Assembly: GCA_964517665.1 (NCBI GenBank)
Contig: CAZFCY010000003.1
Span: 1 to 64,000, forward strand
Direction of reading: 5' to 3'
DNA: 64,000 nt
DNA from: Congregicoccus sp964517665
GTDB taxonomy: Bacteria; Verrucomicrobiota; Verrucomicrobiia; Opitutales; Opitutaceae
Each line of letters opens with the position of its first letter. Positions within the stretch are counted from its first letter, which is position 1. Below the pieces are notes generated by a model. It ran no database searches, was not told the origin of the DNA, and saw nothing but the letters and a program-made list of their open reading frames with translations. Below, in pieces: positions 32,971-41,364 of this stretch. The position numbers were made by a program, and so were the translations under genes.

Positions 32971-35900
32971 TCAGAGCTCGAACGTCGTCGTGAGGGTGAA
33001 GAGACGCGGATCGATGATGCGGAAGTTGCGCGCCTCGCCGTCCGGGTTCACCCCGACCACGCGCAGTCCGCCATCTTCGAAGGCATTGCGGACATTGAGC
33101 TGGACCAGACCGCGCACCTTTTCGGAGAGCTTGAAGCGATACTGCACCATGAAGTCGAACTCGGTGACCGCGTCGTCGTAAACGGGTTTCGACGCATCGT
33201 AACGGTAGTAGACATAGTCCGGCGAGGGCAGCTCGGGCTCGAGCGCGAGGTAGCCGATCGCCCCTTTGTCCATCCAGCGGGCCGAGGCGCCCACGGTCAC
33301 GTTTTTGAGGAAGTTCTCGGCGCCCAGGCCGGCGAGGCTGTACCGCGCCGTGGCGTTGAACTTCCACTCGCGCACCTGCGGCTTGGACTGGCCGGCGGAG
33401 GCGTTGATCAGCGCCATCGGCGAATCGACGTTGGTCAGGAACCACTCCTGCGGGATGGTGTTCGAGACCGGGTCGCGCGTGGTCCACCACGACTGTCCGG
33501 CGCGCTCGCTGGGCTCCCACTGACCGGTGGTGGTGTCGTACTCGACGAAGTTGTCCGGAATCATGACCGATTCCCAGAACGGCAGGCGCTCGGCCATCCA
33601 GCGGGTGTTGGCTTCGGACACACCCGAATCGATCGCCTTGGTCTGCGCGGCGCTGGCCTTCAACGTGAAATAACGATTCGGAGTATAGGCGACCTCGATC
33701 TCGCGGCCGCGCCCCTCGGCCCGGTTGGTGTCGGCGAAGACGCGCGTGGGGCCATCCATGAACCAGTCGCGATACTCCTGATCCAGGCCATCGACGAACC
33801 GGGACCACGCCTGATCACGAAACGTTTCGGCCTGGGCGGGATCGAGGAGCGTGCCCGGAACGATCCGGTTTTCGGCGAGGATCCACCGGTAGGCCTGGGC
33901 CTCGAGGTTGAAACGATCGCCCGAATCCGGGAGACGGCCCTCGTTGCGGGCGATGTCGAAGTCGATGCGCTGCATGCGCGAGGTCATCGTGCTGGAGCTT
34001 CCACCGGTGCGGGAGTTCAACTCGACGGTCTCGTACTGGTTGTATTTCAGGCTGAGTTTGCGATCGAGCAGCACGAGCGAGAAGCCGTAGTCCTTGCCCT
34101 CGCCGGTGGGATTCGGAAGGATGTTCCGCTCGATGTCGAAGGCGAGGCCCGCCGGACGAAAGCTGTCGGACTGGTTATAGTGCAGGAAGAGCCAGTCGGT
34201 CGGTTTGACGACGACGCCGGCGGTGGTGGTGTTGCCCTCGCTGTAGCTTTTGTTATAGTTGAAATCCGGGTCGTTGAATTCCCACATGATCGGCAGGTAG
34301 GGGTAGCCGTTTTCGTCCCACGTGCGCGACGGGCCTTCGAACTCGGTCAACCGGTCGTTGCGCCAGCCGTAGGTCGGGATGATGCGGTCGTTCCAGAAGC
34401 TGCCCTGCCAGACGGCGCCAAAGGTGTAGCGGGTTTCCGACTTCATGCGGCCGGAGTCGTGCAGCTCCTCGAAATAGACCGGCTCGGCGACCCATGCGCC
34501 CTGACGGGCGTCGAACCAACGGAGATCCTGCCAGCCGGCGGTGGCCGCGAGGCGCTGAGGGGCGTAGTCGAGATTGTAGCCGTTGGCGTCGCCCATGTAA
34601 TAACGAACGGTCTGCCGGTGGCTGTTCGAAACCTTGGTGCGGATCGTGCCGTTGGTGTTGTATTCCGGCAGCCACTCGTGGGCGGAGGTGATATAGTCGC
34701 GGAAACCGAGCGTGCCGCTGACGCGCTCACGCCGCTCCCCATAACCGAGCAGGCTCTGGCGGCCGAGCCATCGGAGCCAGCCCGGCTTGTTCTGGAGATC
34801 GAAGACGTAGGCAAGCTGACCGCGCGCGGTCTCGTTGTCGTCGAGGATCCAGCGCATCTGCGGCTCGGAACCGGCCATGAACGGGCGGAGGAAGAAGGGA
34901 TTGGCCGTGCCGTCGAGCAGGTGCTCGTTTATATCGACCATGAGATCGGGCGGGATGCCGCCCGGGCCCGCGATGAAGTTGCGGGTGCGCACATCGACCT
35001 TCTGCTTGTAGAAGGCGCCCTGGAACGAGAGCTGGTGGGTGTCGTTGCGAAAGATCTCCTGCTCGAGCGTGCCGCGCAGGTCCCAGGCGTCGTTGGTCGC
35101 GAAGTTGGGGGCGGAGAAGTTGAGGTTCTCGTAGTCGTAGAGGGCGCGATCGGTCACGCCGCGCGGACGCCAGAGCACACGGTGGGCGGCGTCGAATTCC
35201 TGGCCGCTGGTGATATAGTAACCCGTCTGGGCCTGCGCCGTGATCGGGCCCGCGGGCGTGGTTCCGGCGGGCATTCCGACCATGCGGCCGATCGTATACA
35301 GGGACATCTCGCCGGCGTCGATGAACTGATTGACGCGCGCGGCGAAGGCGTCGTTGTACATGTCCACGCCGTAGCCGGGGAGAAGCAGTTGCGAGGCGCG
35401 GTTGTTCCACGTCACCCCGGAGGCGAGCACCGTCCCGTCGGAGCGCGTCAGCGTGCCCGTGAGCGGATTCCAGGTGGGGCGGCCGGCCTGGATCCAGGGC
35501 GTGACGAGATCGGTCGGCGTGATCGAGTTGGGCATGGAGCTGCGGTTGTCGTAATTCTCATAGGAGACGCGCAGGAGCGTCTTCCGGTACGGCTTGAACG
35601 AGAGGCCGATATTCTGCCGCGCGGTTTTGTCGTAGGCGGGCTCGCGCGTGAACCCCCTGTCCTCGTACATCGCGGTGACGCGGAGCGCGAGGACGTCCTC
35701 GATCAAGGGAAGGTTGTAATCGCCCTCCACGCGCCAGCCGCCGCGGTCGTCGCCACGAAAGGTCGCGCGCGCGGACTTGCGCGAGAGGCTGGCCGAGCCG
35801 GTCACGAGGTTGACCGTGCCGGCGGCGCCACCCAGGCCGAAGATGTTGGAGTTGGGGCCGCGGCTGATTTCGACGCGATCGATATTGTAGGTGTCGATCG

Positions 35901-36393
35901 GCACGAGGGAGGAGCGCTCGAATCCGCCGACGGACAGGTTCGCCGAACCCATGCCGCGGATGCGGTTGGAGGTGGCGGGAGAGATGCCGGTGTTGTCGAC
36001 GATCGTGTCGCCCGTCGCGCCGGTTCCGGGCAGCACCTGGAAGTCGGTGAACTGGTGCGTGCCCTCGGTGTTTCCTTCATAAAGGAAGATGTCGTTGATA
36101 TCGACGGCGGCGGTGTCGAGGAGCTGCTCCCTGGTGACGACACTGATCGAGGCGGCAATGTCCTCGAGCCTGGTGTTGAGGCGGGTGCCGGACATCGTGC
36201 GAGTCGCACGATAGCCGGTGTCGTCCTCGGCGCTGATTTCGAAGGGCGAGAGTTCGATCACTTCGCCGTCCGGATCTTCGCTGGAAGAGGAGGACGTCGA
36301 TTGCGCGCGCGCGCCGGCAAGCGCCAGCGCGAAGGATGCGATCGCGACCGTGAAAGGCCGGGAATGCGTGGGTAACCTGAATCGCTGATTCAT
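32971..36393 (-). CDS. TonB-dependent outer-membrane receptor
   Basis: 1140 residues. Signal peptide MNQRFRLPTHSRPFTVAIAS..., followed by a Ser-rich linker and a TonB-box-like segment (EVIELSPFEISAEDDTGYRA) of the kind seen in Opitutaceae receptors. A plug domain (about 60-220: LEDIAASISVVTREQLLDTA, IDTYNIDRVEISRGPNSNIF) and a 22-strand barrel ending RLFTLTTTFEL follow. No STN anti-sigma-signalling domain is visible. It takes up oligosaccharides across the outer membrane with TonB energy, presumably the products of the glycosidases encoded just downstream. It is transcribed away from the LacI regulator gene, with 243 bp between them. Confidence 0.95.
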   Translation of the reverse strand: MNQRFRLPTHSRPFTVAIASFALALAGARAQSTSSSSSEDPDGEVIELSPFEISAEDDTGYRATRTMSGTRLNTRLEDIAASISVVTREQLLDTAAVDINDIFLYEGNTEGTHQFTDFQVLPGTGATGDTIVDNTGISPATSNRIRGMGSANLSVGGFERSSLVPIDTYNIDRVEISRGPNSNIFGLGGAAGTVNLVTGSASLSRKSARATFRGDDRGGWRVEGDYNLPLIEDVLALRVTAMYEDRGFTREPAYDKTARQNIGLSFKPYRKTLLRVSYENYDNRSSMPNSITPTDLVTPWIQAGRPTWNPLTGTLTRSDGTVLASGVTWNNRASQLLLPGYGVDMYNDAFAARVNQFIDAGEMSLYTIGRMVGMPAGTTPAGPITAQAQTGYYITSGQEFDAAHRVLWRPRGVTDRALYDYENLNFSAPNFATNDAWDLRGTLEQEIFRNDTHQLSFQGAFYKQKVDVRTRNFIAGPGGIPPDLMVDINEHLLDGTANPFFLRPFMAGSEPQMRWILDDNETARGQLAYVFDLQNKPGWLRWLGRQSLLGYGERRERVSGTLGFRDYITSAHEWLPEYNTNGTIRTKVSNSHRQTVRYYMGDANGYNLDYAPQRLAATAGWQDLRWFDARQGAWVAEPVYFEELHDSGRMKSETRYTFGAVWQGSFWNDRIIPTYGWRNDRLTEFEGPSRTWDENGYPYLPIMWEFNDPDFNYNKSYSEGNTTTAGVVVKPTDWLFLHYNQSDSFRPAGLAFDIERNILPNPTGEGKDYGFSLVLLDRKLSLKYNQYETVELNSRTGGSSSTMTSRMQRIDFDIARNEGRLPDSGDRFNLEAQAYRWILAENRIVPGTLLDPAQAETFRDQAWSRFVDGLDQEYRDWFMDGPTRVFADTNRAEGRGREIEVAYTPNRYFTLKASAAQTKAIDSGVSEANTRWMAERLPFWESVMIPDNFVEYDTTTGQWEPSERAGQSWWTTRDPVSNTIPQEWFLTNVDSPMALINASAGQSKPQVREWKFNATARYSLAGLGAENFLKNVTVGASARWMDKGAIGYLALEPELPSPDYVYYRYDASKPVYDDAVTEFDFMVQYRFKLSEKVRGLVQLNVRNAFEDGGLRVVGVNPDGEARNFRIIDPRLFTLTTTFEL

Positions 36394-36636
36394 CGGAGTT
36401 TGATTGGGCAGAAGGTTGCGAAACGAACTGCGCGCGCGCCGGGGACGCGCCGCACAGGCGGAAAAATGCCGCGGGACCGCAGAGCTGTCTGGAGCATTTC
36501 AGGCGTCGGTGATGCGACACCGGGAGCCATGAAAATGCCACCGAAGGCGACCGGTCCACCATGGTTGATTCGTTCCGTTTGAAACCGATGCGCTCATGCG
36601 CTCGTCTCGATGCGCAGGGACCTTATATTTTATTTC
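36394..36636. promoter_or_regulatory. Divergent promoter region between the TonB receptor and LacI regulator genes
   Basis: 243 bp with no gene. It must hold promoters for the receptor operon (left) and the regulator (right). The last 30 bases before the regulator are AT-rich compared with the rest (ccttatattttatttc), fitting a promoter or ribosome-loading region for that gene. I see no convincing palindromic LacI-type operator; weak candidates near 36560-36620 are not reliable. Confidence 0.6.
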
Positions 36637-37686
36637 ATGCCTATTTTGGATCGACCCACCATTCGCAGCCTCGCGCGCGATCTCGGCATTTCTCCGACGA
36701 CTGTATCCGAAGCCTTGCGCAATCATCCGCGAGTAAACGCAAAGACGCGCGCCCGCGTGCAAAAGGCAGCGGCGGAGGCGGGTTATCAATTCAACCCGCT
36801 GGCCAGCTCGCTGTTGAGCGAAGTGCGCCGCAAGAGAATCTCACGTTTTCAGGGTGTGCTGGCGGCGGTCGATCTCGTGGAGCCGGCCCGGCCGGCGATT
36901 TCGGGATCCTATTTGCGCGACCTGCTGCGCGGGGCGACGGAACGCGCGGCGCAGCTCGGTTTCAAGATGGAGCGCTTCAGCATCAGCCGGCGCGGGCTCA
37001 CGGTCCAGCGGCTGGATACGATCCTGCAGTCGCGCGGCATTCGCGGCGTGCTGATCATGCCCGCGTGGCAGCACCCGAATTTCACCCAACTGAGCTGGGC
37101 GAACTATGCGGGTGTATATGCCGATTATGTAATCGAACGGCCCGCGCTGCACTCGGTCTGCCCGGATCATCATCGCGCGATGATGAGCATCATGGAACAT
37201 TTGAAGGGCCTCGGTTACCGCCGCCCCGGGCTGGTCTTGCAGAAACAACAGACCGAGCGGATCCAACGCCGGTGGGACGCGGCGTTTCTCGCCCATCGCG
37301 ACGCGTCGGAGTCGAAGGCCGTTCCGCTCTACCTGCCCGAGCAGATCGAGCGCGAGGGGTTTTCCGCATGGTTTCGGGCTCACGAGCCCGACGTCGTGCT
37401 CGGGCACGGCGCGGAGCTGGTCGAGTGGATGACCGCATGCGGCGCGCGCGTGCCGGAGACGCATGGTTTTTGTTGCCTGAATGTCCGGCTCAACTCCACG
37501 CCCACCGCGGGCGTCGATCTGCAGCCCTGGCATGTCGGTGTGCAGTGCATCGAGCAGGTGATTGCGCAGATCCATCACAACATCTACGGGATCCCCGATG
37601 TGCCGTGCTCGACGACCGTGCCGTGCCGCTGGGTCGACGGCCCCACCCTGCCGGCGGGCGGCGCGGCCCGGCAGCATTTTCTCTGA
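36637..37686 (+). CDS. LacI-family transcriptional regulator
   Basis: 349 residues from the ATG at 36637; an earlier in-frame ATG at 36610 would put nine extra residues before the DNA-binding domain. The helix-turn-helix is RPTIRSLARDLGISPTTVSE, followed by the hinge helix YQFNPLASSLLSEVRR. The rest is a periplasmic-binding-protein-like sensor domain (RGVLIMPAWQHPNF, YRRPGLVLQKQQTERIQRRW). It probably controls the divergent TonB-receptor/GH operon in response to a pectin-derived sugar. The AraC/XylR-like sensor core seen in many Opitutaceae LacI proteins fits, but no ligand can be predicted. Confidence 0.92.
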   Translation: MPILDRPTIRSLARDLGISPTTVSEALRNHPRVNAKTRARVQKAAAEAGYQFNPLASSLLSEVRRKRISRFQGVLAAVDLVEPARPAISGSYLRDLLRGATERAAQLGFKMERFSISRRGLTVQRLDTILQSRGIRGVLIMPAWQHPNFTQLSWANYAGVYADYVIERPALHSVCPDHHRAMMSIMEHLKGLGYRRPGLVLQKQQTERIQRRWDAAFLAHRDASESKAVPLYLPEQIEREGFSAWFRAHEPDVVLGHGAELVEWMTACGARVPETHGFCCLNVRLNSTPTAGVDLQPWHVGVQCIEQVIAQIHHNIYGIPDVPCSTTVPCRWVDGPTLPAGGAARQHFL

Positions 37687-37806
37687 CGGGCGCTCTCGAC
37701 GTCGCGGACGAGACTGCGTGTCGCGCGCGATGCCGTTTTTTCATTGCGGCGGGCTGGCGCTGCCTACGGATTGCCTTGCCTGCGCCCGGACGCCGGATTT
37801 CTCCGC

Positions 37807-38736
37807 ATGGAACAACACAACGCCTCCACCCAGCCCGTGCTCGTCGTCGGTTCCGTCGCCTTCGACGCGATCAAGACGCCGACCGACGGCAACAACCGCA
37901 TCCTCGGCGGCTCCGCGATCTACGGCGCGGTGGCCGCGAGTTTCTTCGCTCCCACCCGGCTGGTCGGCGTGGTCGGCAGCGACTTCGGCGCGGCCGAGAT
38001 CGCGCGACTGAAGAACCGCGGCATCGACCTCGAGGGCCTGCAGGTGGACCAGAGCGGTGAGACGTTTTTCTGGTCGGGCATTTACAGCGACAACTTCGCG
38101 ACCCGGCAGACGCTGGAGACGCGGTTGAATGTCTTCGCCGACTTCAAGCCCAGCCTGCCGGCGTCCTACAAAAGCTCGCCGTTCGCGTTGCTCGGAAACA
38201 TCCAGCCCTCGCTCCAGTCGATGGTGCTCGACCAGCTCGCGAACGACGCGTTCACCGTCGCCGACACGATGAATCTCTGGATCGACGTCGCGCGCCCCGA
38301 CCTGCTCGGGTTGTTGCCGCGCGTCTCGCTTTTCATCCTCAACGACGAGGAGGCGCTCCAGCTCACGGGCGAGGCGAATGTCTTCGTCGCCGGCCCGAAA
38401 CTCCAGCAACTGGGGCCGAAGATCGTGTTGATCAAAAAAGGCTCGCACGGCGCGGTGCTCTTTCACCCCGAGGGCCTTTTTGCCATTCCCGCGTATCCGG
38501 TCCTCAATGTCGCGGATCCGACCGGCGCGGGCGATTCGTTTGCCGGCGCGCTCATCGGTTGTCTCGCGACGGCAAACGACACCTCGATCGCGACCATGCG
38601 CCGCGCTGTCGCCCATGCCACGGTGACGGCGAGCCTCACGGTGGAGTCGCTCGGCATCGACCGGCTCGAACAGGCCGGCCGAAAGGAGATCGATCGCCGC
38701 TTCGAGGAACTGCTTCGGCTGACGGCGTTCAACTGA
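37807..38736 (+). CDS. PfkB-family sugar kinase
   Basis: 309 residues from the ATG at 37807. The N-terminus LVVGSVAFDAIKTPTDGNNR and GGSAIYGAVAASFFAP form the sugar-binding lid region. The C-terminal PfkB signature NVADPTGAGDSFAGALIGCL holds the catalytic Asp and anion hole. The family includes ribokinase, adenosine kinase and 2-keto-3-deoxygluconate kinase. The last would suit a pectin degrader, but the sequence does not decide it. It follows the LacI gene by 120 bp on the same strand and precedes a GNAT gene by 8 bp. Confidence 0.9.
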   Translation: MEQHNASTQPVLVVGSVAFDAIKTPTDGNNRILGGSAIYGAVAASFFAPTRLVGVVGSDFGAAEIARLKNRGIDLEGLQVDQSGETFFWSGIYSDNFATRQTLETRLNVFADFKPSLPASYKSSPFALLGNIQPSLQSMVLDQLANDAFTVADTMNLWIDVARPDLLGLLPRVSLFILNDEEALQLTGEANVFVAGPKLQQLGPKIVLIKKGSHGAVLFHPEGLFAIPAYPVLNVADPTGAGDSFAGALIGCLATANDTSIATMRRAVAHATVTASLTVESLGIDRLEQAGRKEIDRRFEELLRLTAFN

Positions 38737-38744
38737 CGCTTCGC

Positions 38745-39401
38745 ATGAGCGCGCCCGCCTCCAACGTGGTTTCCCGCGAAGAGGCCGCGCTGCTGCCCGC
38801 GCTCGTCGGCGACGTCGTCGTCCTGCGCCCGCTCGGCCCCGCGCACACCGACGCGCTTTTCGAGGCCGCCGATTCCTCGAAAGCCGAGATCGGCGTCTGG
38901 CTTCCGTGGTGCCACCCCGGATACACGCGGAAAGAGGCGGTTGCCTTCGCGGAGAGCCGCGCGCGGGCCTGGAGCGAGGCGGTCGAATACACCTTCGCGA
39001 TCTTCGCGGCGGAGGACGAACCGACAGCGCGAAACCGGAAGGCGATGAACGAGCGTTTCGTCGGCGTCTGCGCGTTGAACGAGCTTCATCCCGTGCATCG
39101 CGCCGCGAATCTCGGCTACTGGATCCGCACTTCGGCCACGGGCAACGGCTATGCGTCCACCGCGGCGCGCGCGCTCGCGCGTTTCGGCCTGCTGCACCTC
39201 GGCTTGCGGCGGATCGAGATCGTCGCGGCAGTCGAAAACCTGCCGAGCCGCCGGGCCGCGGAAAAATCCGGAGCCGCCCGCGAAGGCGTCCTGCGCCACC
39301 GCCTGTGCCTGCGCGGCACGAGCCACGACGCGGTGGTGTTTTCCTTCGTCCGCGCCGATTTCGGCATCGCCGACGAAGTCATGGAAGCCTCGCTTTTGTA
39401 A
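38745..39401 (+). CDS. GNAT-family N-acetyltransferase (RimJ/RimL type)
   Basis: 218 residues from the ATG at 38745, eight bases after the kinase stop, so probably co-transcribed. VVLRPLGPAHTDALFEAADS is the first strand of the RimJ/RimL subgroup. FVGVCALNELHPVHRAANLG, YWIRTSATGNGYASTAARAL (acetyl-CoA-binding R/Q-x-x-G-x-G/A equivalent, ATGNGYA) and LRRIEIVAAVENLPSRRAAE complete the fold. Proteins of this group acetylate the N-termini of ribosomal proteins or small amines such as antibiotics. The target is unknown. The convergent neighbour is an unknown membrane protein gene 25 bp away. Confidence 0.9.
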   Translation: MSAPASNVVSREEAALLPALVGDVVVLRPLGPAHTDALFEAADSSKAEIGVWLPWCHPGYTRKEAVAFAESRARAWSEAVEYTFAIFAAEDEPTARNRKAMNERFVGVCALNELHPVHRAANLGYWIRTSATGNGYASTAARALARFGLLHLGLRRIEIVAAVENLPSRRAAEKSGAAREGVLRHRLCLRGTSHDAVVFSFVRADFGIADEVMEASLL

Positions 39402-39426
39402 GTCCCGCTCGCCCGCCTGCTCCAGT

Positions 39427-40446
39427 TTACAGCGCGAACGTGAGCGCCAATCCGACGCCCATCATGAGCAGGTAACTCACGAGCTTCGTCGCCGCCGCGA
39501 CCTTCAGCGCGGTGAGGCCGGAAAGCGCGACCTTGAAACGAAACAACAGCGTCGCGAGCGCGAAGAAACTCACGCACTCGCCCGCGCGAAAGAGCCGGAT
39601 CATCTCCCAGTTTCCCCCGAGCCCGCCGAGCGCGTGAATCGCTTCGCGAACGACGAGCGTGAGGACGCCGACTTTGACGAGATCCGCCCAAACATACGGA
39701 AGGCCGATCCATTTCAACGAAAGCGCAAGCACGACGAGGATGATCGCAAGATGGAGGGCGACCCCGATCGCCCACTCGACCTGATCGGAAGCCTCGGGCG
39801 CCTGCGGCCCGGTTTCCTCATCCGCCGCCATCGACAGTTTCTGCGCCGCGAGCAGCCGCCCCACTTCAGGATGCGCGGCGAACACCGACTCCTCCGGATG
39901 CTCCGCCGCGCGCACCAGCGCCAGATCTTCGTCGATCGCGGGTGGCGACTCCCCTTCGCCGACGCTCGCCTCCGCCGGCGCGCCGGCCCCGGCGCGCGCC
40001 GTCGGAAAGCGCGCCGTTCCGGCTTCATTGATCTCGCGAGCCTCCTCGATCGCAGGGGCCTCCCCATCGCTTCGAATGGCGCCGCGGTTGTCCACGACAT
40101 AGCGCGTCCCATCGGCCGCCACGATCTCCCCGAACGAGCCGTCGCGGACCGCCACGATGCGGCCATCGCGCAACTCGACGCGCGCCCCATCGCCGAAGAT
40201 CAACACTTCGCCATCGCCGCGCCGAAGCGCCGAGTTCGGCCGGCCCAGGACGGCTTCCGCCTCCGCCCGGGTTCGACCCAGCAGACTGGCGTCCGCGACC
40301 GCGGCGTCGGATGTCGCTTCGGCGCAACCGAGCAAAAACAACATCAGCCACGCCATGCGCGGCGGCAGCCGCCACATTCGCCGACCGTGAACCGCGCGAG
40401 AGAATCGAACGATTGCGTCCATCACCACCGGTTTCCGATCGGACAT
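39427..40446 (-). CDS. Unknown membrane protein A of a related pair
   Basis: 339 residues if started at 40446; internal Met codons at 40422 or 40377 may be the true start, since WLMLFLLGC (a possible lipobox) then lies closer to the N-terminus. Residues about 55-110 repeat short beta units (GDGARVELRDGRIVAVRDGS, ADGTRYVVDNRGAI). A variable Ala/Glu-rich linker follows, and the C-terminal ~120 residues have three or four membrane spans (VALHLAIILVVLALSLKWIG; ALKVAAATKLVSYLLMMGVG). No known family is recognised. The protein encoded next (40511-41266) has the same plan and a similar membrane part, so the two probably arose by duplication and may act together. Confidence 0.7.
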   Translation of the reverse strand: MSDRKPVVMDAIVRFSRAVHGRRMWRLPPRMAWLMLFLLGCAEATSDAAVADASLLGRTRAEAEAVLGRPNSALRRGDGEVLIFGDGARVELRDGRIVAVRDGSFGEIVAADGTRYVVDNRGAIRSDGEAPAIEEAREINEAGTARFPTARAGAGAPAEASVGEGESPPAIDEDLALVRAAEHPEESVFAAHPEVGRLLAAQKLSMAADEETGPQAPEASDQVEWAIGVALHLAIILVVLALSLKWIGLPYVWADLVKVGVLTLVVREAIHALGGLGGNWEMIRLFRAGECVSFFALATLLFRFKVALSGLTALKVAAATKLVSYLLMMGVGLALTFAL

Positions 40447-40510
40447 TTCAGGCGAGACCCAAACGCGCCGCCCCTGAAACCGCTTCGCGATGACGCGCCC
40501 GCGCCCGTCA

Positions 40511-41266
40511 TCATCCGGCCCAAAGCGCCGTCGGCAACGCGCGGATGATCAGCTCGCCCGCGAGCACAAAAAGCACCGCAAGCCGAAGCATGATCGCTTT
40601 CGAGTAGGACACTTCCACCCAGTGGCAAATGACCTGAAACACGATCACGACGCAGAAAACCCGAAGCCCCATTTGCAGCGCCACGCCTCCCCAAAAAACC
40701 CACACTTGCGCGTCCGCGTCCACTTCCGCCACATCGAGCGTCAGAAGGCTTTTCACCTGTTCAAAAAAACTCCCGTCGCGCCCGNNNNNNNNNNNNNNNN
40801 NNNNNNNNNNNNNNNNNNNNNNNNNNNNNNNNNNNNNNNNNNNNNNNNNNNNNNNNNNNNNNNNNNNNNNNNNNNNNNNNNNNNCGTCGCGCCCGCCGCC
40901 CGTCTCCTTCGAGACGATCACCAGACCCTCGGCGGTCGCTCGGTAAACCACGCCGTCGCTGGTTTCCAGCGTGTTCGCTTCACGATCGACCTTCGCCGCG
41001 TCGGCCGCTCCCCGACGAATCAGGCGCGTGCCATCGGACAGCCCGCGGATCTCGTCGTCCTTGGCGCTGACCCGCCACTCCGCGGACCCGGCCGCTTCCG
41101 TCGCCGTGCCGTCGGCCGCCGTTGCTCCGTCCGTCTGCCCGGCCCGGAGCGCGATGAGCGCGCATGCCACCAGCGACCACCGCGCGATGCGCCGCCGGCC
41201 CGAGAGGCATCGAAACAGGGAGGCGCGGACGCCGTCGCGGCGAACCTGAGGGGACAGGGCGTTCAT
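40511..41266 (-). CDS. Unknown membrane protein B of a related pair, interrupted by a 100-N gap
   Basis: Start chosen at the ATG at 41266 (MNALSPQVRRDGVRASLFRC); a longer frame to 41332 would run almost into proA's start. A hydrophobic segment (WSLVACALIALRAG) is a likely signal. Beta units SDGTRLIRRGAADAAKVD and SDGVVYRATAEGLVIVS resemble those of the neighbouring protein A. The C-terminus has two or three membrane spans (VFWGGVALQMGLRVFCVVIV; MLRLAVLFVLAGELIIRAL). The 100 N at 40785-40884 are flanked by an identical 11-base overlap. Merging it gives ETGGGRDGSFFEQ in frame and a protein of about 214 residues from this start. No function can be assigned. Confidence 0.65.
   Translation of the reverse strand: MNALSPQVRRDGVRASLFRCLSGRRRIARWSLVACALIALRAGQTDGATAADGTATEAAGSAEWRVSAKDDEIRGLSDGTRLIRRGAADAAKVDREANTLETSDGVVYRATAEGLVIVSKETGGGRDXXXXXXXXXXXXXXXXXXXXXXXXXXXXXXXXXXGRDGSFFEQVKSLLTLDVAEVDADAQVWVFWGGVALQMGLRVFCVVIVFQVICHWVEVSYSKAIMLRLAVLFVLAGELIIRALPTALWAG
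40785..40884. other. Assembly gap (100 N), probably artificial
   Basis: One hundred N. The 11 bases before (40774-40784) and after (40885-40895) are both cgtcgcgcccg. Removing the N and one copy (111 bases, a multiple of three) leaves the surrounding gene in one frame. Confidence 0.88.
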
Positions 41267-41364
41267 TGGCTGCAAGGGTTTCGTATCGGCCCATTTCCGC
41301 CGCGACCAAAGCCGGCGCATTGCGGACCGCACGATCCCGGCTCGCGCTCGACAGATTTCGGAGA

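Noticed and set aside
32929..36375. A 1148-codon open frame on the plus strand opposite the TonB receptor gene
   Set aside because: It is a GC-rich shadow of a receptor gene with clear plug and barrel motifs. The translation is rich in Arg, Ala and Gly and has no domain pattern.
36540..36636. Possible LacI operator palindromes upstream of the regulator
   Set aside because: The best candidate pairs at about half its positions, no better than expected by chance in this composition.
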